From assembly GCF_023078275.1 (NCBI RefSeq), contig NC_062994.1:10487545-10551544 (forward strand): a stretch of 64,000 nt of DNA. Reading direction: 5' to 3'. The translations under genes were made by a program, and so were the position numbers. The stretch is from Leguminivora glycinivorella (Eukaryota; Arthropoda; Insecta; Lepidoptera; Tortricidae). A model generated the notes under the pieces. That model had not been told where the DNA came from and did not search any database. It saw only the letters and a program-made list of their open reading frames with translations. Below, piece after piece: positions 56,387-64,000 of this stretch. The first letter of the stretch is position 1; every line of letters begins with the position of its first letter.

Positions 56387-56609
56387 ACGCTATGAAGTGA
56401 CAGACGTCAACCGTCAGGATGACAGCTCGCTTCAGCCAAGCGCGAGCGGGCATCCCAGCTGGACCATAGAGAAAAAACACGGTAACCATAGAGAAAGAGG
56501 TATGTTTTAAGTATTTTAAGGGATATAACATATGCGTTCTTCATTAAAGAGACGTTATGTGTTTGTTTAGTACATAATACATGTTTTGTTGGAATGCAAA
56601 ACATTCCTA
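56387..56609 (-). repeat. DIRS right inverted terminal repeat
   Basis: GCTATGAAGTGACAGACGTC to GACGTTATGTGTTTG is the inverse of the left repeat. The outer 40 bp (TAGTACATAATACATGTTTT to ACATTCCTA) are unique to the right end and match the internal complementary region. Confidence 0.9.
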
Positions 56610-57164
56610 TTTTGCGAAAAAACACTTAAAAACATCTGCAAAACATGGACTGGACTTGATACAAACGTCAATGTCAAATCTAAAGTTTTTTATTGTCGGT
56701 TAGGACAGACGAAGACCATAAGCCATACTGCCACGTCTTCGATTAGGGCCGGTTAGATATACGCGTTGAGACGAATGCACGCACGTTGTCGCGTGCGTTC
56801 CGTTTTATGAAATGTCAGCCAACGTTAACAAATAACAATACATGAATAAATAGTTGTGGAATAACATCACATTTTCGTTATCATCAATCTATATAAGTAG
56901 CCCGCTCCTGACTATGCGCGCCAATCCAGGCGCGACGCCGCGAACGCGAGTGTGGAACTGAGTGGGCTTATGTGTAGGTCAATTGGAGAGGTTGCCTTTT
57001 GAGCCCAACATTTTCAAATTTGCTACCTTTTTTGAGTGCCAATATTTGGTTCACCAAGGTTTGGTTCTTGTCTACAAAAGGTCCGCGAGAGCATAAGAGT
57101 GTGTCTATCTTGGAAAATTTACACTAATCTTACTATAGATACTAATTTTTAAGGTTCCGTCCGT
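56610..57164. other. Intergenic DNA, no gene seen
   Basis: Moderate GC around 56745-56800 and 56910-56950. Nothing recognised, though upstream exons of the zinc-finger gene could lie here. Confidence 0.35.
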
Positions 57165-58060
57165 ACCAAAAAGGTATTAAGACGATACGGTAGGGGTCAA
57201 TTCTCCATACAAACGCTCTCGACTATTTCCTCCCTGGTTTTTGAAGATAGAGCAATGATTTTTTTAACACAGATTGTTATTATTTTTATCTGTGTCGGAC
57301 CGTTTTGATTTTTTTGATATTTCATTTATTTATTTATTTATTTATTTATTCCTTATATTAACGCTTACAGTCTAGCTACACATGTTAGGCTCCCCACAGA
57401 CAGTCTTAAAAATTCATAATCTTAAAACAAAATTGTATGCAATTGACACTGACAGATCTGTCAGTGTCTTGTCAGTGTCAGTTTGAACTGTCAGATTGCA
57501 TACAAGTTTTTTTTAAGATTATGAATTTTTAAGACTGTCTGTGGGGAGCCTATAAGGAGTGACAGTTTACAAAGTTAGTTACTTAATTACAACATAAAAT
57601 GTTAACCTATTGTAATTGAGCTCGGCGTCGTTATGGATTCCAGGTATCTGCTACTGACTATCATAAAATAGGTCTCGGTACTATGGAATATGTCCAGATT
57701 GCTGTCGCTGTCCAAGATAGCATTGAGGAGTGTGAGTGCGCGGCATAGACTAAACTAAAGCGCGGTGCAGCGGAGAGTGCGATAATGCACGCGTCCGAGT
57801 CATATTCTGCTTTTTAAAGATTCTAGAGCCAATCAAAAAATTCCAAAAACGGCCTTTTTTATTGTGGCGCAAAAAAAGGTGTGATACTCAAGATTGGTAA
57901 CAATTAACCAAAAAAGCTAAACGGTCCGACATAGATTATTTCATTGTTATTCAGATTCTCAAATTTCGTTTCGATTGATTAAGTTTTGAAGGAGGAAAGA
58001 GTCGAGAGCGGAACCTCGACTTTAAAGATTTTTTTGAAATATCTTTTGACTGAGTTGTTC
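57165..58060 (+). repeat. Family X copy with an inserted block
   Basis: GACGATACGGTAGGGGTCAA and AATTCTCCATACAAACGCTC at the start, AAAAATTCCAAAAACGGCCT in the middle and GAAGGAGGAAAGAGTCGAGA at the end correspond to 11680-12035 reversed. An insertion of about 490 bp (57325-57815) splits it, starting with an (ATTT)n run. Confidence 0.7.
57385..57557. mobile_element. Foldback MITE in the inserted block
   Basis: TAGGCTCCCCACAGACAGTC and GACTGTCTGTGGGGAGCCTA are perfect inverted ends, with TTAAAAATTCATAATCTTAA and its complement and ATTGACACTGACAGATCTGT in the loop. Related fragments are at 62020-62110 and 63445-63525. Confidence 0.85.
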
Positions 58061-58600
58061 TTAATGGACAATGTTTTTTCGATAAATCTAGTTAATAACA
58101 CTTGTATATTCAACTAAAATTCCCAAGTTGAAAGGGGGGCTCCTTTCCATTTTAGCATTTTCGCTACCGTATCCTCTTAAGCTTTATTTCTCCCCGTGCG
58201 GAGCCAGGGCGGATCGCAAGTTAGAAACAAATCACTGCAGAGTGTAAACGTAGTGTGTGCTCTCATCCAAATATATAATCAGGTTTGGGACATTGAACCC
58301 CGGATTAGGAACCACTGAACCGTACGGGGGTTACCGGACCACGCGCGAACCGTACCGACGCGGCGAGATGTTACTCTACTTATGACACAGCTTCGTTTAC
58401 TATAGACGGACAACAATGTTGAAAAATGTAGGGCTCAGTGGCCAATAAATTGTCTTCGTGAAACGCGTGTCTTCCTTTCCTATACTTTGACGTCGGCGGA
58501 ATCATCGACGAGCCATAACACTTAAAAATTGATTGTAAATGTAGGGTCGATGGTTTAATAGGCTAAATTTAATAGTTTCCTATACTTAAAATAATATATT
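58061..58600. other. Intergenic DNA, no gene seen
   Basis: GC-richer patch at 58195-58390 with no convincing ORF or splice signals recognised. Confidence 0.35.
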
Positions 58601-58601
58601 T

Positions 58602-58973
58602 TCCCCCTCACTAGCTCGGAAATACGTGTTTTGTCCTTTAATACCAGCGGGTAAAAACGCACTTTATCCACTAGTGAGTAAAGTAATTTGACCTTGAATA
58701 AAGTCAAATTAACTGCTTTAAAATTGATAAAAGTAGGTAAATCTAGTAATAAAGATGATTGACCTGTGGAAATACTGGAAGCAGTTATAAACGCATTTTT
58801 TGCGTTGTAGTTTCCTCGCTATAGTGAGGGGAAAAGTTTTGTGTTACACTCGGGTGCAAATATATTTTACTTCTCGTCTGTTAAAAACTCGCAAGTTCAG
58901 GATTCTATTCTCGAACCACTCAATTCCACACTCGGCGTTAAAATACAACTTTGCCCCCTTGTAACAAATAACT
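58602..58973 (-). repeat. Family H copy (inverse of 311-737)
   Basis: TTCCCCCTCACTAGCTCGGA to AACTTTGCCCCCTTGTAACA. It has small deletions compared with 311-737. Confidence 0.75.
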
Positions 58974-59104
58974 TATAAAATAAACTTATAACAAATAACT
59001 ATTATGCAGTTCACGAAATAAAGCACCACATAATTAGAAGACAAATACGGACATTAGTTATGTTTAAACATAATTTCTATTTAATAAGTCAGAGAGAAAG
59101 ATAT

Positions 59105-59230
59105 AAAGTAAATGAATTGACCGTGACGTCACTCCTCAGTATTTCATAGTAATTCCATATTAGCAAATCGTTTTTACAGTTCTTAAAAAGAAGCTGATTT
59201 GACTAGTAGGAAATTAGCCCATTCCCATAG
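59105..59230 (-). repeat. Dispersed repeat (inverse of 17209-17345)
   Basis: AATTGACCGTGACGTCACTC, then AATTCCATATTAGCAAAT and GAAGCTGATTTGACTAGTAG. Confidence 0.6.
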
Positions 59231-59285
59231 AAAATTTAAATTTCGCTCCTTTCTTAGTTCCAAGATTTCTTTAACCGTCTATCTA

Positions 59286-59465
59286 TCCATACTAATATTA
59301 TAAATGGGAAAGTGTGTGTGTCTGTTTGTTTGTCCGTCCTTCACGGCAAAACGGAGCGACGAATTGTAGTGATTTTTTAAGTGGAAATAGTTGAAGGGAT
59401 GGAGAGTGACATAGGCTACTTTTTGTCTCTTTCTAACGCGAGCGAAGCCGCGATCAAAAGCTAGT
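59286..59465 (+). mobile_element. Lep1-like Helitron derivative
   Basis: CCATACTAATATTATAAATG to the hairpin CGCGAGCGAAGCCGCG and AAAAGCTAGT. Among the best-preserved short copies in the window. Confidence 0.85.
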
Positions 59466-59762
59466 ATGTCAATAAGTGTTTTCTATGAAAATATACTGGT
59501 CACAAGAAGCGAGATGTATCTATAGTAAGTATATAGTTGCTAAGCAACGCTAACACTAGTGAAAATATCATGGTCAAAGTTGTGATAGCCTTACTTACAA
59601 AGTATGATGCATGCACGCAGTCGAAATGACACAACGCATTACACAATCGTGTTAATTAATGTTAATTAGCTCTCTCAATGGAGGAGAGGGGTCAAATGTT
59701 AAATAATGTTCACACACGAGGGTACCGATACGTCACTATCAGATATTTATGTAGGTATACTT
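59466..59762. other. Intergenic DNA, no gene seen
   Basis: AT-rich. Nothing recognised. Confidence 0.35.
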
Positions 59763-60064
59763 ATTAGGAGCTAGATTGTACATCTCGGCATTCGCAACGG
59801 CTCGTGAAAGCCTGGAGTCCGCTTTGACAACTAATCCGAAAATTTGGCGTAGACACTAGTTTTACGAAAGCGACTGCCATCTGACCTTCAACCCTAAGCC
59901 TTATTGGGATTAGTCTGGTTTCCTCACGATGTTTTCCTTCACCGAAAAGCGACTAGCAAATATCAAATGACATTTCGCAAATAAGTTTCGAAAAGACTCA
60001 TTGGTACGAGCCAGGGTTCGAACCCACGACCTCCGGATTGAAAGTCGCACGCAGAAGACGAGCA
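59763..60064 (+). mobile_element. S3 element, longest copy, tRNA-like end
   Basis: CTGGAGTCCGCTTTGACAAC through CCTCACGATGTTTTCCTTCA to GGGTTCGAACCCACGACCTC and GAAAGTCGCACGC. The 3' piece reads as the complement of a tRNA-like region (self-complementary GGTTCGAACC), so the sense strand of the SINE is probably minus. Confidence 0.65.
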
Positions 60065-60212
60065 ATACATAGTACAATTTCTAGCTTGTGACCAATTGGC
60101 CAAACTTTTGTGTAAAGATGGTCCATTTCGTGACACCAAATAGTCACGATATTTAAGTTGTGAATGAAATAGCTGAAGAATGGAAGAAAAGAGAGGCCTT
60201 TGGCCCGGCCAC

Positions 60213-60436
60213 AGTATAATAAAAAGTACTATCGTACAGTATGGCCACTCCCGCTCCCCGCTGAAAGTGCTACTCACCCCCTTTCGGTTACCTCACAGTT
60301 ACCTCCTGTCAATAACGCGAACAGTGGACCTGTCATATTTCACTCATACAAGCATGGTACGTGTTCACCTACACGAGCTTAGACTGTGTGCTAGGAACGC
60401 GCCTCTTTCATATATTTGATCGCCAGTGTCCGAGAT
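60213..60436 (-). mobile_element. Family P element
   Basis: CACAGTATAATAAAAAGTAC to TTTGATCGCCAGTGTCCGAG. The flanks share CCCGGC (GGCCCGGC at the left, ACCCGGCA at the right), in line with an eroded 8-bp duplication. Confidence 0.75.
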
Positions 60437-60701
60437 GACCCGGCAGTGGGTCATACAATAGGCTAGGTACCTTTAGGTTTCCTAAATGGGTACCTACTTT
60501 AGGTGACGTTGGATGTGTTGAGCTTACACGACTTACCCAATTTTTGTAATAATGTCATAAACTATAAACTTAAATTTTAGGTAATTTGCGCGAAGGAAGG
60601 TAGGTACCTCCTACCGGGTGTCATGTACTGACTACCTCAAACTAACACCTGTAATGCACATGACTTTAATGTTATAGATTAATAGACTTTCTAAGTTAAG
60701 T

Positions 60702-60752
60702 CTATATCTACTTATTTGCTACTAAATTAGTAGCAAATAAGTAGATATAGAA
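60702..60752. other. Near-perfect 51-bp hairpin
   Basis: TCTATATCTACTTATTTGCT pairs with AGCAAATAAGTAGATATAGA with a short AAATTAG-type loop. It has no neighbouring repeat termini. Confidence 0.8.
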
Positions 60753-61260
60753 ACTACTAATTAGACACAATTATTTTTCATAACAATAAAATACCTGTAT
60801 ACAGTGTGTAAATTTAATACGGGCGAATCTCTTAACGGTGGTTAGTATACATAATACATATAGAATATTATAGTTTAATTTAGTTAGCTAACATGAAATG
60901 TAAATTTAAATTTCATCCATATAAAATAATTCAGCCTCCAATATATGTACAGTCGTGTAAAAATATGGGTGTACACACATCTTACTCAAAAGTACGTCCC
61001 ATAGATTCTTAGTCCATAATAGTTTACCATATTTATGAGACGATTTTTTCGATACATATTTTTGTATTTGACTGTACCACCCTAATGCAAATTTTCATGA
61101 CAGTTTCTTTTCAAAGCTCATATGGCGTTGTATATCATTAACTGTCAGTCATCACAAGTATCACAACTATATTCAAAGTAAAGCTGAAAAAAAAAAAAAA
61201 TAATGGAAGGTGTGAAAATTAACCTAGTTAACTTAAAAACATCTCTTAATTATTTTTTTC
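60753..61260. other. Intergenic DNA, no gene seen
   Basis: AT-rich with an A14 run at about 61187. No supported feature. Confidence 0.35.
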
Positions 61261-61267
61261 ATTTTTA

Positions 61268-61338
61268 ACCCCCGACGCAAAAACGACGGGGTGTTATAAC
61301 CCCCGACGCAAAAACGACGGGGTATTATAAGTTTAACG

Positions 61339-61369
<31 letters not shown>

Positions 61370-61535
61370 GTGTGTCTGTCTGTGGCATCGTAGCTCCCGA
61401 ACGGATGAACCAATTCCGATTTAGTTTTTTTTTTGTTTGAAAGTTAAGTTAGTCGGGAGTGTTCTTAGACATGTTTCATGAAAATCGGTCCACTATGTCG
61501 CGGTCGGGGTTTTTTTTTAATTATAATTTTGTGGT
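61268..61535 (+). repeat. CCCCCGACGCAAAAACGACGGGG repeat
   Basis: ACCCCCGACGCAAAAACGAC occurs twice (61269 and 61300), then a (CTGT)n microsatellite, TCGTAGCTCCCGAACGGATG, and ends GTCGCGGTCGGGGTTTTTTT. A shorter copy is at 63330-63440. Confidence 0.7.
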
Positions 61536-61556
61536 TAGGTTAGTCATTTGATAACA

Positions 61557-61793
61557 TACATACATACATACAATCACGCCTGTTTCCCCTAAAGGGGTAA
61601 GCAGAGCACATGAAACTGCTAAAGTTACAGTGCCACTCTTGGCAAATAAGGTTGAAAAAAAGCGAAACTGTGACATTGCAGTGACAGGTTGCCAGCCTCT
61701 CGCCTACGCCACAATTTAACCCATATCCCACAGTCGCCTTCTACGACACCCACGGGAAGAAAGGGGGTGGTGAAATTCTTAACCCGTCACCAC
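61557..61793 (-). mobile_element. SINE-B with 11-bp target-site duplication
   Basis: ATTTGATAACA at 61546-61556 is repeated at 61794-61804. The tail side shows (ATAC)n at 61557-61570. Confidence 0.9.
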
Positions 61794-61804
61794 ATTTGAT
61801 AACA

Positions 61805-62109
61805 CTGATCAATTCTGTCGGGTTTAATTTATCGCCCGTATAGTTCTTACACACTGTATATACTTCCCAATGTTTCGAACTAACCTGTCCAGGTGTGTGC
61901 GATTGTTATCATTTTCCCATGTCCAAAAAGTAAAACTGTGTCAAGAGGCTTATTATATTAGCAAGATTATCTGACAATCTGACACAATTGGGAACGGGGT
62001 ATGAATCCGAATGAAAAAAATCATAATCTTATGAAATATCATACAATTTCGGAACTGTCCACACATAGTCTTATTTTTAAAGATCATGATTTTTTTTAGA
62101 TTATTTATT
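61805..62109. other. Intergenic DNA with MITE fragment
   Basis: The end (about 62020-62105) resembles part of the MITE at 57385-57557 (CACATAGTCTTATTTTTAAA). No gene. Confidence 0.4.
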
Positions 62110-62955
62110 AGGGCCCCATTGACAGTACGATTAATCGCTTCGATCGATCGGACAGATATCGTGACGATCGGTCGCATCGTTGCTCGCACAGAGAACCTCC
62201 TATAGAGTAGAAATCTTGTATATTTTGTTCGCGATACGAGTCACCAGTGTTTGGGGTGCGAGGAGCGGGCGGGGAATGTGTTAAGCGCGCTGTGATTGGC
62301 CGTTTCAAGGACGGCGGGCAGTCGCGCCAGATGAAAAGGGACAGAAGTATGACTGTCCCTCTACTGACGCGTAAGTGGCCAATGTAAGTTGACCTATGCC
62401 GGCTCTGAATAAATTATAAATATGACTTATTTGTGGAATGTAATGCCGTCTGTTTTTAAATTTGAGCTTCTTGTTACCTTTCCACACCATTTCACACTAC
62501 AGGTGGACATCTTTAAGGCATCAAAATACCCTTTTCCAATTTTTTAGTGCGAAAAACACGCGCTGCTTTCGGGTCTGTTACTTGGTCGATACTGATCGGG
62601 CACGGCGAGCGCCCGCGCTTATATCAGTGCAAATACTAGGAAGGTTGGCGACCGCGAGTCGTCTTGTAATGGATGTCTATAGGGGTTGGTCTGTGGTTGC
62701 TCGTTACGATCTTACGATCGATCGTCTACTCGAACGAAACGGAATAATAAAGTCAGTACGTAAAAGTATGAGATAAAAAATCGAATCGGCGGTGGCAAAC
62801 GGCCACAGACTTTCGATCTGTCGTTGCGATACTCATGATGTCATGATTGCACAGGATTTTGTTGCGATGTCCGACATTGTATACGATCAAGTAAATTGTT
62901 AACGATATTGAAATACACTGATCGTAAAGATAAATCGTACCGTCTATGGGGTACT
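62110..62955. mobile_element. TIR element, about 850 bp
   Basis: GGGCCCCATTGACAGTACGA at the left is an imperfect inverse of TCGTACCGTCTATGGGGTAC at the right, and GATCGATC-type motifs cluster inside both ends. The short frames within (for example 62462-62776) have no recognisable domain, so it is probably non-autonomous. Confidence 0.6.
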
Positions 62956-63325
62956 TTAACTTAATTTTGTACATGAGTTTTTTTTAAGTTTTTTTTTAAA
63001 TAATGTAATGGACTTTGGTCGAAATATAGATTTTTTAAAATCTATATTATTATGACTAAACTTGGTTTAAACGATCAAGTTCTAAAATGTAGTCGAACCA
63101 TGCAATATCGTGTCATGAACGTAGCATTATGGAATTGGCCCCTAAAATGCATAGCATTATAAAGTAGAGCATCCTTCCCTCCTTCACGCATCACCTACGA
63201 CACACAATATCCATACACTCACACATGCAACGGTTTAACAGGTGGGCACGCACACAGGTGTATGCATGGGTACAGGAGGTTTGAAAAAGGTGAGAAGCGA
63301 TTTTTGAAAAAGGTGAGAACTGAGA
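62956..63325. other. Intergenic DNA, no gene seen
   Basis: AT-rich, then a short C/A-rich stretch (63177-63260). Nothing recognised. Confidence 0.35.
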
Positions 63326-63329
63326 AGCG

Positions 63330-63440
63330 AGAACCCCCGACGCAAAAACGACGGGATTTTATTAGTTTGACGTGTCTCTGTCTGTTTGTTTGTGTGTGTC
63401 TGTCTGTGGCATCCTCCCGCGAACGGATGAACCGATTTAG
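63330..63440 (+). repeat. CCCCCGACGCAAAAACGACGGG repeat, short copy
   Basis: GAACCCCCGACGCAAAAACG, then TTTGACGTGTCTCTGTCTGT and TCCCGCGAACGGATGAACCG, as at 61268. Confidence 0.7.
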
Positions 63441-63444
63441 GCAC

Positions 63445-63525
63445 GCCACAGACAGTCTTAAAAAAAGACTTATATGCAATCTGTCAGTTCAATCTGAAAA
63501 TTATGTCAGTTTGAACTAGGGCTCC
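63445..63525. repeat. Fragment of the 57385 MITE
   Basis: GCCACAGACAGTCTTAAAAA followed by ATGCAATCTGTCAGTT and GTCAGTTTGAACTA. Confidence 0.65.
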
Positions 63526-64000
63526 CGGTCGTGACCGTGTATCGTGAACACGTAGCCGTACGCACGTTGCCGTGATACACGGCAACGGATTTCTGGTTCG
63601 TTCGTCACGTGAAAATAAATCACGTGAAATTAGGGTACGTACGTTCGTAGATCCGTCCGTACGTACGTACGAATTCACGTGACACGCCCGTTCGGTCCGC
63701 CAGCGGCGTTTCATGAGAGAAGATAAGATCGGATGCAGTCTCTATAAGTTACGAATAAAAATGTAGGTATCGTGAGGTTATATCTTAATTACTTTTGAAT
63801 TAAAATTTATATTCAATACTGCGGTTTTTCAAATATTAATATGTAAGTAATAAATAAATATAACCAAATAAACGATCCGGGGTTTCCGATAGGCTTAATT
63901 TAGAAGTGGTTATAAAAATACCAACGATATGGGTAGGTAACCTTTTGTAAGGGTAACTGCTAGATTTGGTAACCGTTTCAGATAAAGTTTCCTTCCAGTC
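63526..64000. other. Unassigned; GC-rich palindromic start
   Basis: 63540-63690 is rich in short self-complementary pieces (CACGTGA, GTACGTAC, GTTGCCGTGATACACGGCAA). The rest is AT-rich. Possibly the edge of another foldback element that continues beyond the part I can pair. Confidence 0.4.

Larger units (their letters stand above)
50795..56609 (+). mobile_element. DIRS-like tyrosine-recombinase retrotransposon
   Basis: Bounded by inverted terminal repeats of about 180 bp (50810-50987 and 56387-56566). An internal complementary region (about 56255-56375) is complementary to the outer left end in its first half and the outer right end in its second half. That layout is diagnostic of DIRS elements, which replicate through a circular intermediate and integrate with a tyrosine recombinase. 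Order inside: gag-like ORF (51057-52199), RT remnant, RNase H and linker remnant (to 53771), LINE insertion, recombinase remnant (54798-55892). gag is open while pol is broken by stops, frameshifts and deletions, so this copy cannot be autonomous. No target duplication was looked for, since DIRS elements do not make one. Confidence 0.85.

Noticed and set aside
62462..62776. Open frame of 104 codons
   Set aside because: It lies inside a TIR element, has no recognisable domain and no splice or start support.

Overview
The window looks like a repeat-packed stretch of a lepidopteran (moth or butterfly) nuclear genome. It has GT-AG introns, AT-rich intergenic DNA, many copies of Lepidoptera-typical repeats (Lep1-like Helitron derivatives ending CTAGT, a tRNA-derived SINE, a SINE with a (TATG)n tail, many foldback MITEs), and only two host genes that I can assemble. 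Family names are assigned by reading and recall, not by database search.

Host genes. (1) A nine-exon plus-strand gene runs from 22371 to 42898. Its splice phases are all compatible and give a complete 411-codon F-box/leucine-rich-repeat protein, probably a substrate receptor of an SCF ubiquitin ligase. About 20 kb of introns hold almost every kind of transposable element seen in the window, and the region around exon 8 carries four decayed tandem copies of that exon. (2) A minus-strand C2H2 zinc-finger gene lies at 48091-49324 (two exons found, four fingers, 198 aa if the ATG at 49311 is the start).

Layout. 1-3.1 kb: MITEs, a Lep1-like copy and a roughly 100-bp very GC-rich block. 3.1-10.6 kb: two head-to-tail non-autonomous Helitrons (3105-7788 and 7797-10599) with AT-rich tandem modules and GC-rich palindromic modules; the first copy is internally duplicated. 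10.6-22.3 kb: nested MITEs, SINEs and Lep1-like copies, with no gene found. 22.4-43 kb: the F-box/LRR gene; its introns contain two non-autonomous hAT-type elements with exact 8-bp target-site duplications (29512-32331 and 38361-39792) and a 4.5-kb Lep1-ended composite (33627-38103) carrying two minisatellites and a large inverted repeat. 43-47.8 kb: nested MITEs and SINEs. 48-49.3 kb: the zinc-finger gene. 50.8-56.6 kb: a DIRS-like tyrosine-recombinase retrotransposon with inverted terminal repeats and an internal complementary region, an intact gag-like ORF, decayed pol genes, and a 5'-truncated LINE inserted in it. 56.6-64 kb: more MITEs, SINE and Lep1-like copies, with no gene recognised.

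The most interesting structures are the DIRS element, the tandem Helitrons, the Lep1-ended composite, the hAT element packed with TATAG motifs, the exon-8 copies, and the repeated occurrence of insulator-like AGATGGCGC cores in MITEs. I found no operon-like or defence-like gene system.
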